64,000 bases of DNA, taken from positions 1,922,001-1,986,000 of the forward strand of contig OZ220677.1 of the NCBI GenBank assembly GCA_965116335.1, read 5' to 3'. Under the pieces are notes generated by a model. The model had not been told where the DNA came from and did no database searches. It was given only the letters and a program-made list of their open reading frames with translations. The stretch comes from G963663315 sp965116335 (GTDB lineage: Bacteria > Pseudomonadota > Gammaproteobacteria > Arenicellales > Poriferihabitantaceae). Below, one piece after another: positions 1 to 7,856 of the stretch; the stretch's first letter is position 1; every line of letters starts with the position of its first letter. A program made the translations under genes and the position numbers.

Positions 1-68
1 GAAGTCAGGCCAGGCTGTAAAGCGGCATCTGGACGCTATGACAGTACAATCTGCGCAGCCATTGTTGT

Positions 69-710
69 ATGAACGCTCCCGACCTCTCCACAATTGAATC
101 CCGCACTCTGGCTCATTACGACAATAATGCGGCCTCGTTTTTCGCGGGTACTATTGAGCATGACGTGACGCAGAACTATGCCGCCTTGCTGTCCCCGTTC
201 CATGCAGATCAGAAGCTCGATATCCTTGATTTCGGTTGCGGCCCCGGACGGGACCTCAAGTATTTCCATGATCTTGGACACCGGCCGGTCGGTCTGGATG
301 GCAGCATCGAGTTCTGTAGAATGGCGCGGCAGTATTCCGGTTGTGAGGTACTGCATCAGAGTTTCCTGAATCTGTCGCTGCCGCCGCAATCTTTCGATGG
401 TATTTTCGCTAATGCTTCGCTGTTTCATGTGCCGGGCAGTGAATGGCCTGCGGTGTTGAACACGCTGCACAATACATTACGAACCGGCGGTATCCTGTTT
501 ATGTCTAATCCTCGCGGCAACGCGGAGGGATGGTCGGGTGAGCGCTATGGCTGTTATATGGAGATGGATGTGATCGGCGCGCGCTTGCGGGCAGCAGGGT
601 TTGCGATATTGAATCATTACTATCGGCCTGCCGGGTTACCGATTGAACGGCAGCCCTGGCTGGCGGTCGTCAGTCAGGCCGTGCGGGCAGACGCTGGCGG
701 GAAGGACTAA
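69..710 (+). CDS. Class I SAM-dependent methyltransferase
   Basis: A 213-residue cytoplasmic protein of the Methyltransf_11/25 type. The SAM-binding motif I is DFGCGPGRD at about residues 54-62, followed by an acidic strand end (GLDGS) and a motif-IV-like FDGIFANASLFH near residue 115. This is the usual Rossmann layout and a normal length for the family. The substrate cannot be told from the sequence; small-molecule or quinone-like acceptors are typical. The gene is convergent with the next one and the two stop codons overlap. No clear Shine-Dalgarno sequence precedes the ATG, so the start is moderately certain. Confidence 0.8.
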   Translation: MNAPDLSTIESRTLAHYDNNAASFFAGTIEHDVTQNYAALLSPFHADQKLDILDFGCGPGRDLKYFHDLGHRPVGLDGSIEFCRMARQYSGCEVLHQSFLNLSLPPQSFDGIFANASLFHVPGSEWPAVLNTLHNTLRTGGILFMSNPRGNAEGWSGERYGCYMEMDVIGARLRAAGFAILNHYYRPAGLPIERQPWLAVVSQAVRADAGGKD

Positions 711-1252
711 TCAAGCAGGGGTTTTATACCCTTGATCAGCTGATCCGCAGCATCCAGTGAGTCTATGTCGATGATTTGCTGGATAACCCATTTGTTGGTC
801 TGTGATTGCCCCATGATCTCCTGTATCCGGTTGCCCAGCAGTCTTCTGGCTGCATAACCCGGTTGATCGCCGTCAAATGCGCCTCTGGCGTATTCGTCGA
901 ATCGGCTATTGATGTTGTGCAGAAAATCAGCACGGTAGTCACCGCTGCCCATGATCTGTTCGACATTGCGCTGGTATTGCCGGGCAACCTGCTCAACCAG
1001 TGTCGAGACCCAGGTTCGCCGTTGTTCATCATTCAGTCGCTTGTGTGCCAGCCGGTCTGTGGTATGGCTGAGGAAAATCAAATATTCCGCGATGACGTGG
1101 GCTCGTTGATGATCCGATTCGTAGTCGAACTCTTCCTGATGCAGGTTTTTGGTGAAATGCAGCCCGACCTGCCAGACGATGTAAGCGGCTGCGGTGGCGT
1201 TGTCTTCCAGTGTGCGGGGGTTGGCTGTGCGCCATTTATTGCGAATACGCAT
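707..1252 (-). CDS. Hypothetical protein, 181 aa
   Basis: Not recognised. It is a soluble, probably mostly helical protein without signal peptide or membrane segment. The N-terminus is basic (RIRNKWRT) and the protein is rich in Gln, Arg and Asp. The segment around residues 30-75 (VGLHFTKNLHQEEF, then IFLSHTTDRLAHKR) has repeated His residues, but no metal-binding pattern that I can name. It is convergent with the upstream methyltransferase gene and transcribed in the same direction as the genes to its right. It is kept as a real gene because the reading frame is long, fills the space between its neighbours and has natural codon use. Confidence 0.65.
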   Translation of the reverse strand: MRIRNKWRTANPRTLEDNATAAAYIVWQVGLHFTKNLHQEEFDYESDHQRAHVIAEYLIFLSHTTDRLAHKRLNDEQRRTWVSTLVEQVARQYQRNVEQIMGSGDYRADFLHNINSRFDEYARGAFDGDQPGYAARRLLGNRIQEIMGQSQTNKWVIQQIIDIDSLDAADQLIKGIKPLLD

Positions 1253-1337
1253 AGTCGCCGGGTTGCCTGATCACAGAAAAATCAGGTATCAGTCAACACG
1301 ATGCCTCGGGGTTCCGTTCCGTATCCGGCAAAGCGGA

Positions 1338-1541
1338 TTAGCGTCGGGAACCTTTTTCCTGATGGGCGAGATCAACCACTTGAGTCGCTTTCTCCGCGTA
1401 AATCTCACGGTAGTTATTCAACGGATGATTTTCATCGTCCATCCAGTAACTTTCCTGGCGCATGCCGGATTCCCGGTCATATTCTATGAATTTGCGTTGA
1501 AGTTCCAGCATTTCAGCAATCAACTTTTGCTTCTCACTCAT
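1338..1541 (-). CDS. Small hypothetical protein, 67 aa
   Basis: A short charged protein starting MSEKQKLIAEMLELQ, predicted to begin with an amphipathic helix and ending with basic residues. A longer start 11 codons upstream (1574) is possible, but the internal ATG gives a more typical N-terminus. No family is recognised. It resembles small cytoplasmic proteins often found as single genes in gammaproteobacteria. The motif YWMDDENHPLNNYRE is Asn/Asp rich. Confidence 0.5.
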   Translation of the reverse strand: MSEKQKLIAEMLELQRKFIEYDRESGMRQESYWMDDENHPLNNYREIYAEKATQVVDLAHQEKGSRR

Positions 1542-1633
1542 AACGGCTCTTGACAGTGACAGACTGGAGTCCATCTTACCACGAAAAAACCGGTTCCGGA
1601 TATACCAGAATGGATATGGGTTTTCCTTAAAAC

Positions 1634-2404
1634 CTATTCACAGACCTTGCCGTCATTGTCGCCATCGGTCATATAGGCGTAGGCCGGATGATCGCGTGAC
1701 ACGGGGGCTATACCGTGCGCCCGCGCTTCTTTACAGCTGATATGCCCGTTTTTGTTGTCATCATACTGCATCAGAACTGCGGGGCGGCGGCAGTCAAACA
1801 CTTTCAGCGCCGTGCTGTCGCACTGGCTCAGAATAGATGACAGGGCCGCTTTCTCGCTGGCGTCAATGGTCAGGCTATAGGCCGAACGCACCGCAATGAC
1901 GCGAGCCGCGAACCAGCAACGGTTGCGTGGTGGTTGCCACTCGCTGGCATCCCTGCCGGATTTCCCCCGGTTGACTGCCGGGGATGCCAGAGTCAGGTTA
2001 CGCAGGTCTGATGCGAATTGGCTGCGTACCGCCGGGGATACCGCGCACAAGCCGCTGTCGTGCGCTTCGCTGGTGGCTACGATATGCTCAATGTCGGTTT
2101 CATAAATGGACTCAAAGCAGGCTCCTGTATACGGTCCGTAAATGCCGCCTAGTTGTTCGACGATCAGGGGTTCGACACTTTGCGGGTATGGGTATTGTCT
2201 GCTGCGCTGATAGGGGCTGCATCTTTCCTCCCCGGCGACGGTGAGTTTATTCAACATCCGCATCGCCTCGACCACTTCGGCACCGAAAACGGGCGAGAAT
2301 AACGCGAATAAGACAACAGCGAATCCGATCACCCGCACGGTGGCGCATGCGCGGGACGCGCTCTCACCCGCGGACAACCGGATAAAACCAGGGTATCTGA
2401 ACAT
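1634..2404 (-). CDS. Secreted HNH-nuclease-like protein with C-terminal Excalibur domain
   Basis: 256 residues. Residues 22-42 form a hydrophobic stretch ending VFGAE, which reads as a Sec signal peptide after an extended charged N-terminus. The middle carries an HNH-like core: DIEHIV (104-109) with the catalytic-type His, then NLTLASPAVNRGK (136-148) and SEWQPP. This spacing is seen in the GmrSD/DUF1524-like HNH proteins of secreted nucleases. The C-terminus (about 217-256) has D-x-D-x-D-type calcium ligands and paired Cys ending DGDNDGKVCE, as in Excalibur domains. It is therefore probably an extracellular or periplasmic calcium-dependent nuclease. The nuclease activity is inferred from family resemblance only. 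Confidence 0.7.
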   Translation of the reverse strand: MFRYPGFIRLSAGESASRACATVRVIGFAVVLFALFSPVFGAEVVEAMRMLNKLTVAGEERCSPYQRSRQYPYPQSVEPLIVEQLGGIYGPYTGACFESIYETDIEHIVATSEAHDSGLCAVSPAVRSQFASDLRNLTLASPAVNRGKSGRDASEWQPPRNRCWFAARVIAVRSAYSLTIDASEKAALSSILSQCDSTALKVFDCRRPAVLMQYDDNKNGHISCKEARAHGIAPVSRDHPAYAYMTDGDNDGKVCE

Positions 2405-2492
2405 GCCGGGACTATAGCATGGCTGGCGCTATTGATCGGCATTGGCAACTGGTCCATATTCCGGGTATCCATTACTGACCCCGGAGAAAGGC

Positions 2493-2603
2493 ATGAACCC
2501 ACAAAAAGTAGCATTGATCACAGCAGGCGGCAGCGGAATGGGCGCCGAGGCCGCAAAACGATTGGCAGCCGATGGCTATTCCATCGGCATCCTGTCATCG
2601 TAA
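2493..2603 (+). pseudogene. Truncated short-chain dehydrogenase (N-terminal 36 codons)
   Basis: A start with a GGAG ribosome-binding site 9 bases upstream opens a frame reading MNPQKVALITAGGSGMGAEA and ending LAADGYSIGILSS before a stop at 2601. This is the first strand, the TGxxxGxG NAD(P) loop (here TAGGSGMG) and first helix of an SDR oxidoreductase of about 240 residues. The rest of the domain is absent. What follows is the 3' end of the convergent pilus operon. The stump therefore marks a probable insertion or deletion junction at the left edge of the accessory region. I found no matching C-terminal part elsewhere in the window. Confidence 0.7.
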
Positions 2604-2633
2604 AGCCTGCCCCCGGCCTGATCGGGGGGGCTT
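2603..2633. terminator. GC-rich hairpin, possible bidirectional terminator
   Basis: An inverted repeat with arms AAGCC/CCCCCG pairing to CGGGGG/GGCTT lies just past the SDR stump and about 75 bases downstream of the last gene of the minus-strand pilus operon. No long T-run follows on either side, so it is a weak candidate for an intrinsic terminator. Its position between convergent transcription units fits the role. Confidence 0.4.
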
Positions 2634-2706
2634 CCGCAGACCGAACGAAGTCATCATCAAAATCGCCGCCAGCCTCAACGCGCAGGGAACGCCTGCACTG
2701 GTAACA

Positions 2707-3630
2707 CTATTGACACTCGATTTTGTAGCGCCTTCTGCATCCGCCTGCGCGGTCGTCGGTGTCATCCAGCAGGAAGGCCGTCCATCGGTCCGCATCTGTC
2801 GTCCATCCTCCGCAGCCAGTGGACGATGCGCCACACTGGGACAGGTCTCCCCAGTTTTGAACTTCGTAACAGATCCTGCACTTTGGCGGCGGCGCGCATT
2901 GCGCCGTGCCTGCATTGATCTGGATCGCATTCGAGCAGTTCAATGCCGACATCTGATTCAGCAGATTGACGTCATCCGTATTCAGCCCTTCACCGCCAAT
3001 CACGATTTCATCGTCAACGCCAACAATATTGTGACTGCCCATATCCAGATCACCCCTCATGTCCTTCGCCCCGTCACGCGCCAGCATCGCTTCACGCGCC
3101 GCCTCGTGTCCGGGAACCGGCACCACCACAACCACCCAGGTATCCGCAAGCGGCGGAGTATCCAAAGACCCGATTTTACCGTTCAGGGGGAACAGCCGGG
3201 CCACATCCTCCGCCCTTTCCGCCGTCAACATGTCTGTCTTGATTTTAATCGGCGTGGTACGCATGACCGGAGCTGTCGGCGGAATAATATCGTAGGACTG
3301 ACCCACTCCGTTGCGACCGTCCGCGATGCCGGGCAGGTACGGATCAAGAGCGCCCAGCGAACCCGGCCACTCGTATGGAAAAGCGGGATCAACCGGCGTC
3401 GGACGCTGATCCAGACGATAACTGTACAAGGCTTCCTCGATCAGTACGATGCCGTCCGCAGTCCTGTGCGCGATGGACTCCCTCAGCACGGATTGCTTCC
3501 ATTGATACCAGCCGCCCGCCAGCGCCGATATAACCGCCAGGGCAATGGTGAGTTCCAGCAGTGTGAAACCGCTCTCACGGTCCAGATTTTCGTTTTTGGT
3601 GCCTTTCTGATCGCCCGATTTCTTCAGCAT
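2707..3630 (-). CDS. pilV: PilV-like minor type IVb prepilin
   Basis: 307 residues from an ATG with a strong GGAGGG ribosome-binding site. It overlaps the upstream gene by 7 bases. The N-terminus has a prepilin leader: ESG | FTLLELTIAL, cleavage after Gly21 and Glu at mature position 5, followed by a hydrophobic helix. The size and last place in the cluster match PilV, the tip adhesin of R64-type thin pili. PilV proteins have a conserved N-terminal part and a recipient-recognising C-terminus. Here the C-terminal 65 residues are Cys-rich (CAPPPKCRIC, CGASSTGC), suggesting disulphide-bonded structure. No downstream shufflon cassettes or rci-like recombinase are seen. Exported and assembled at the inner membrane. 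Confidence 0.75.
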   Translation of the reverse strand: MLKKSGDQKGTKNENLDRESGFTLLELTIALAVISALAGGWYQWKQSVLRESIAHRTADGIVLIEEALYSYRLDQRPTPVDPAFPYEWPGSLGALDPYLPGIADGRNGVGQSYDIIPPTAPVMRTTPIKIKTDMLTAERAEDVARLFPLNGKIGSLDTPPLADTWVVVVVPVPGHEAAREAMLARDGAKDMRGDLDMGSHNIVGVDDEIVIGGEGLNTDDVNLLNQMSALNCSNAIQINAGTAQCAPPPKCRICYEVQNWGDLSQCGASSTGCGGWTTDADRWTAFLLDDTDDRAGGCRRRYKIECQ

Positions 3631-4073
3631 AACGTACCCTCCAGCAATCCCTGAAACCCGCGCCGGTTCGGGGTGCCGGGCCGGCGATGGATGTGCAGAT
3701 GGACATATCCTGTCCGCTCTACAGCCGGGTAGGTATCCAGTAAATGCAACCACTGCCAGGTATCGGAGCCAATCCAGTACTGCAACGCGGTTGTTGGTGC
3801 GGTTTGACCGGGGCGCGCTGTCAACAGAATGCGCCAGCGCGCCGGATGCCGGACCTCAGTGGTTAGTCCGAGTTGTGCCAGAGCATGGATCAGAGTGACT
3901 GCCGTGAGTGGCAGACTCGAGCACTTGAGCTTGACGTACTGAAGTGCCACATCGCGCACTACCTCCACGTCTCGCGACAGTTCCGCCTCATCCCGCGACT
4001 GGGACTGGCGGGATGCAGCCAATGCCAGAACCAGCAGGACAAACAGGACAAAAATAAGCTCGGCGAGATTCAT
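3624..4073 (-). CDS. Small pilin-like membrane protein of the pil cluster
   Basis: 149 residues. The N-terminus, MNLAELIFVLFVLLVLALAA, is a single transmembrane helix followed by a charged heptad-like segment (about 22-45) and a globular tail. It looks like the mature end of a type IV pilin, with Glu at position 5, but lacks any leader; the preceding in-frame codons contain no start. It sits between pilS and pilV, where R64-type clusters carry pilT and pilU, and resembles neither a lytic transglycosylase nor a prepilin peptidase. It may be a minor pilin-like or assembly protein. Translationally coupled to pilV by a 7-base overlap. Confidence 0.6.
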   Translation of the reverse strand: MNLAELIFVLFVLLVLALAASRQSQSRDEAELSRDVEVVRDVALQYVKLKCSSLPLTAVTLIHALAQLGLTTEVRHPARWRILLTARPGQTAPTTALQYWIGSDTWQWLHLLDTYPAVERTGYVHLHIHRRPGTPNRRGFQGLLEGTLC

Positions 4074-4082
4074 CGGACACTG

Positions 4083-4544
4083 CTACAACTCGAACTGTAG
4101 TCTCACGTTGCCCGTTGAACCACAGGTTTCCCCGGTGATGTTTGGCAGAATCTCAACCCGGGCTTTGAGTTGATTGCAGTCTTTTTCCGAGGTGGTGACG
4201 TATCGTATTTGCGCTGCTTGCGCGGCGCTCGATGCAATGATTACATTCTCATCATACAAATTCACTCCGTTGTTGCCATTCAGCTGAAAATTGATGTTGT
4301 AGCCGTTATCTTCCAGCTCCTTGATATTGATGCCGGTATAATTGCCTTTCAGGCTACGCCAGCTTTGCGCGGCCAGAATCACGCTGTGCACTTCCTGATT
4401 GGCCTGCTCAAGACGAGTGCCCGAAAGAATGCCTGATCCCTGCACGGCAATGAACGTGCCGACCACCGCAAATACACCCAGCCATACCAGCATTTCAGGC
4501 AATGTCAGCCCTTCTTCTCTTCTCTTTCTCAATACTTCTTTCAT
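4083..4544 (-). CDS. pilS: Type IVb major prepilin PilS-like
   Basis: 153 residues. The short basic leader (MKEVLRKRREEG) is followed by LTLPEMLVWLGVFAVV, giving cleavage after Gly12, Leu at mature position 1 and Glu at position 5. These are the hallmarks of a type IV prepilin. The mature N-terminal hydrophobic helix is about 25 residues, and the C-terminal part has two Cys (DCNQ and TCGSTG) that could form the D-region disulphide. Length and operon place (after pilR) match PilS of R64-like thin pili. It would polymerise into the pilus after processing. No prepilin peptidase is encoded nearby, so a chromosomal PilD is presumed. Confidence 0.82.
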   Translation of the reverse strand: MKEVLRKRREEGLTLPEMLVWLGVFAVVGTFIAVQGSGILSGTRLEQANQEVHSVILAAQSWRSLKGNYTGINIKELEDNGYNINFQLNGNNGVNLYDENVIIASSAAQAAQIRYVTTSEKDCNQLKARVEILPNITGETCGSTGNVRLQFEL

Positions 4545-4569
4545 TTTGGTTTCCTCGTAATGGTGAAGT

Positions 4570-4596
4570 GTTATCCGGGTTATCCGGGTTATCCGG
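4570..4596. repeat. Three tandem copies of a 9-bp unit between pilR and pilS
   Basis: The unit GTTATCCGG is repeated three times exactly (4570-4578, 4579-4587, 4588-4596). On the coding strand it reads CCGGATAAC and it runs over the pilR stop codon into the short gap before the pilin gene. A change in copy number would alter the spacing to pilS and, through the last unit, still leave a stop codon. A possible tuning site for pilin translation. Confidence 0.6.
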
Positions 4597-5608
4597 CTAT
4601 ATTCGTGAGCATTGTGTACAACCCCTTGCCCAGCGTAATCAGCAGCAGCATGATCGACAGGAGCAGGAATGCCCGCAACATCCCTTCCGCCACCCTGTAC
4701 CGGGTTTCGAGTATTCTTTTTTGCACCAGTCCTACCGTCTGGAATGCTTTTATATACAGGTCACGTCGCCCACCCGGCGCCATACCGGACAATAGTTCGG
4801 CATGCTCAGCAGTCAGCAGGCCACCGCTGATTGCGTCTTCAAACGCCATACCGTGCAGATTCATAGCGGTTCTGGCCTTGACGATGTGATGTTGCGTGAA
4901 CCGACTGCTCATCACCGATTCCGCCGCATCCAGTATCTCCAGATGGCTGGCGCCGTTGCGAGTCAGCATTTCAGCCAGCGCACAGAAACGAATACCGAAT
5001 TGATAGCGCGCCTCGGTATCAAAAAACAGCAGCGCGCGCCGATTTCGACCGATCCAGGATACTTTTCCGTAAGCAACCACGAACACCAGGGCGACTCCGA
5101 CCACGCCAGCCACGATTCCCCAGGTATTCAGCCACACACTCAGCCGAACAGCCATATTGTCCGCATTGCCAGCTATAAAAAGACCCTTCGAGAAGTCCTC
5201 CGCCTCGAAAGCAAAGAAAATCAGAATACTGAATAAAAATGCGTAGTAGAGGTTGGGCAATGCTACCCGATCGGCAAAACCCAGCTTGTCCGCCGCTCTC
5301 GATTCAACCGCTTCAATCGCCTCAATCAGTGTGCCGCGTGATTCGGCAATCCGAAATACGCCGATGTCTATTTCCGGTAGCATTCTGGTATCTGCCAGGC
5401 CATCAATCACGGAGCGTCCTTCATGTCCCGCCTGAGCACCGGCTTTGGCAATTTTACGAAGTGCCGGCAACAAATCGTTCAGTTTTGTCAGTGTTTCACA
5501 AGCAGATGCCAGCGGCGTCCCGGCACGCAGTTGGGCACCAATGACAGAATAAAACAGAAGCCGGTGCTGGCGCGGGAATATCAGGGTCTGATTGAGCCAG
5601 TTTCTCAT
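4589..5608 (-). CDS. pilR: Type IVb pilus inner-membrane platform protein PilR
   Basis: 339 residues of the GspF/PilC/TcpE family. The family's platform protein couples the cytoplasmic ATPase to pilin insertion and extraction. A cytoplasmic N-terminal helical domain (LRAGTPLASACETLTKL, then GRSVIDGLADT) is followed by membrane segments near residues 120-140 and 160-185. A second cytoplasmic helical domain (FEDAISGGLLTAEHAELLSG) follows, and a C-terminal membrane segment (AFLLLSIMLLLITLGKGLY). The length fits R64 PilR. It overlaps pilQ by 4 bases and precedes pilS. Confidence 0.85.
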   Translation of the reverse strand: MRNWLNQTLIFPRQHRLLFYSVIGAQLRAGTPLASACETLTKLNDLLPALRKIAKAGAQAGHEGRSVIDGLADTRMLPEIDIGVFRIAESRGTLIEAIEAVESRAADKLGFADRVALPNLYYAFLFSILIFFAFEAEDFSKGLFIAGNADNMAVRLSVWLNTWGIVAGVVGVALVFVVAYGKVSWIGRNRRALLFFDTEARYQFGIRFCALAEMLTRNGASHLEILDAAESVMSSRFTQHHIVKARTAMNLHGMAFEDAISGGLLTAEHAELLSGMAPGGRRDLYIKAFQTVGLVQKRILETRYRVAEGMLRAFLLLSIMLLLITLGKGLYTMLTNIAG

Positions 5609-7158
5609 ATCAGTGGTGCGTCCGGTTCTGCCACCGAATAGCCGGCAGCCATTGGCTCTATCAGTTTCAACTCATAGTCGAACGTCCATTCCCCGATGAT
5701 CTCTTCCGTCTTCTCCGGGTCAATCAAGCCAAGACGTGCCTTGCCTCTGGCGTGGTCCTGCTTCGATTCGATGTTGAACTCCTTTCTCATATAGGTTTCC
5801 AGGCGGAACAGCTCGCGATTGGAAATATATTTGTGGGCATCCTTGCGATCCAGGAAAAACGGATAGACCTCTGCGACCAGTGTCTGCCCGGATATGCCGG
5901 ACACACATTGGTCACAGCCAGACGGGTTGATATACCGGATATCCGGGCCGAACAGGGTACGATAACGACGATCCTTGTCGGCATCTTCATGCCGGCCCCG
6001 GCAACAACGCGGACAGACCAGAGGCACCAGATTCTGGTTGACGATGCCAGCGATAAATTCACGTAGCGACAACAGGTGGTGGTCTACACCAAAACTGACC
6101 AGTCGGGGTATCGCGGCCACACAGGATTGCGTGTGTAGTGTAGAGAATACCCGTTTTCCCTGAATCGCCATGTTTTGCGCGGCCTGGGCTGTGATCTCAT
6201 CCCTGATTTCTCCCAGCACCAGCGCATCCGGGTTTTGCCGAACGGTCGCCGCCAGTACGTTCTTGAAGGCTTCAGCAGCATCTTCCCGGTAATGATCCAG
6301 CTCGACGTGCGTGCAATGATCAAACTCAACCTCGCATGGGTCGGCGATCTCGATCATGCGCTGATTGCGCGGCGAAGAATCCATCAATGTTGCCATGGTC
6401 GTAGATTTACCGGAATTGGTTTCCCCGGTGATCAGTATCAGTCCGCCAGGTGCCATACAGATGCGTTTGATCAACGAAACCTGATGATCGCTGTAACCGC
6501 TTTTATCGAGCGGCAGTATGTAGCCTGGATCACGTACCCGACACACGATTGAATTGCCTCGCGTGTCCTTGAGCGAACTCCCCCGGATGCGGTACTCGTG
6601 TCCTTCATGGTGGTATGTAAATGCAGTATCGACCGGGTCCGACTCCACCCACTGCGAGTGTCTGGAACGATTCCATAAGCCGCGCGCCACGCCTTTGGCA
6701 ATTTCGACATCAAATTCTTCAATGCGCTGAATGGCACCGAATATGCGAAATGACAGAACCGCAGTCTGCTCTCTGATATCCAGATAGATATCGCTGGCCC
6801 CCGCTTCGACTGCCTTCGCCAGCACGTATTCAACCGTCGCATTGCCTGTTTGAGCCACTCTGTCCTGCACCATCCCGGCCTTTCTGCGGGTGGTTTTGTC
6901 CTTTAGCTGTTGCCATTCGATCGGCGATACCAGAGTCACCGCACTCTCCACCTTGAGCCGACTCTTCACAATCATGGTAAGGCCGCGAATCAAGCGGCGA
7001 TCCACATTCCCGGCGGCGAAAACCTCCCCGGTCGAGCGCACCATCACATCGAGATTATTGGATACAATGTAATCATTGATCTGGTTGTCTGTAGTCCAGA
7101 CAGCCGATGCGGCTTCGGGTATCGGCGGAGGCGTGCGGTTGAACAGGAATTTTTTCAT
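5605..7158 (-). CDS. pilQ: Type IVb pilus assembly ATPase PilQ
   Basis: 517 residues of the VirB11/GspE secretion ATPase superfamily, close in length to R64 PilQ. Seen motifs: Walker A GETNSGKS (245-252), Asp-box-like Glu/Asp segment after it, Walker B DALVLGEIRDE (311-321) and the His box STLHTQS (339-345). Later there is a CPRC...CDQC tetracysteine pattern typical of GspE/PilB-type pilus ATPases. It would power polymerisation of PilS at the cytoplasmic face of the inner membrane. No separate TrbB/VirB11 ATPase is present in the operon, so this is the only VirB11-superfamily member available in cis. Overlaps pilP and pilR by 4 bases each. Confidence 0.92.
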   Translation of the reverse strand: MKKFLFNRTPPPIPEAASAVWTTDNQINDYIVSNNLDVMVRSTGEVFAAGNVDRRLIRGLTMIVKSRLKVESAVTLVSPIEWQQLKDKTTRRKAGMVQDRVAQTGNATVEYVLAKAVEAGASDIYLDIREQTAVLSFRIFGAIQRIEEFDVEIAKGVARGLWNRSRHSQWVESDPVDTAFTYHHEGHEYRIRGSSLKDTRGNSIVCRVRDPGYILPLDKSGYSDHQVSLIKRICMAPGGLILITGETNSGKSTTMATLMDSSPRNQRMIEIADPCEVEFDHCTHVELDHYREDAAEAFKNVLAATVRQNPDALVLGEIRDEITAQAAQNMAIQGKRVFSTLHTQSCVAAIPRLVSFGVDHHLLSLREFIAGIVNQNLVPLVCPRCCRGRHEDADKDRRYRTLFGPDIRYINPSGCDQCVSGISGQTLVAEVYPFFLDRKDAHKYISNRELFRLETYMRKEFNIESKQDHARGKARLGLIDPEKTEEIIGEWTFDYELKLIEPMAAGYSVAEPDAPLI

Positions 7159-7847
7159 TGCGGGTAATAAACCGTCTCCAGTTTCCCGTCAATTACAAAA
7201 TGGATGCTGATGCGCCCGCCGGATGCGGGCTTGACCGAATCCAGCGCAATTGTTTTTCCGGCGATTGTCGTCGACTCACCCGCTTTGAGGACGAGTGGAG
7301 CGCCTGTTGTGGTCGTGATCGCTACCAATCCGGGAACGAAGCTATCTCTGACTTGTACATACTGGATACTGGATGCGAGTGCCCAGGGTGCTGGAGCGTC
7401 TGTGGTGACGGTCGCGTTCTGCTGTACCTGTAGTGACTGTATGTACATCTGCTTCAGGAACTCGATATCTGCGCGCATAGACTCGAGCTCGCCTGACCGG
7501 GCATGACCTGTATTCGACAATACTGCCCTGATCCTCTCTATCTGGCTCAAGTCCTCGTCAAGCAGAACCAGAATGTCGGCTCCGGCCCCCTGATTACGCA
7601 ACTGATCAATCCGGGTCGTTATATCGACCACTGTTCCGAGCAATGCCTTCTGCTGTGACAGTTCGGTTCGCAGCTTGTCCAGCGGACGGATATAAGCCGT
7701 GTAATCCTCCTTTGGATCTGTCGAAACTGCTTGTGCCTGCTGCTCTTGTGTGCGCTCCCCCGGCTCCGCTGTCTGTGCCAGTACAGCCGACGGATTTATA
7801 AAAGCGCATAGATACAATAGAGACAAGGAACTTGCGGTTATTCTCAT
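7155..7847 (-). CDS. pilP: Type IVb pilus biogenesis protein PilP
   Basis: 230 residues with a Sec signal peptide (hydrophobic core SLLYLCAFINPSAVLA). A long helical, Gln/Glu-rich region (about 60-150) is followed by a compact beta-rich C-terminus with GLVAITTTTGAPLVLKAGES and GGRISIHFVIDGK. This pattern matches periplasmic PilP of IncI-type thin pilus systems, which supports the secretin. It lies between pilO and pilQ exactly as in R64 and overlaps pilQ by 4 bases. The assignment rests on position plus the C-terminal domain shape. Confidence 0.75.
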   Translation of the reverse strand: MRITASSLSLLYLCAFINPSAVLAQTAEPGERTQEQQAQAVSTDPKEDYTAYIRPLDKLRTELSQQKALLGTVVDITTRIDQLRNQGAGADILVLLDEDLSQIERIRAVLSNTGHARSGELESMRADIEFLKQMYIQSLQVQQNATVTTDAPAPWALASSIQYVQVRDSFVPGLVAITTTTGAPLVLKAGESTTIAGKTIALDSVKPASGGRISIHFVIDGKLETVYYPQ

Positions 7848-7856
7848 ACCGGCCTC

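Noticed and set aside
2572..3654. A 360-codon plus-strand frame opposite the PilV-like gene
   Set aside because: It is antisense to a gene with a clear prepilin signal and overlapping-operon context; its product has no coherent features.
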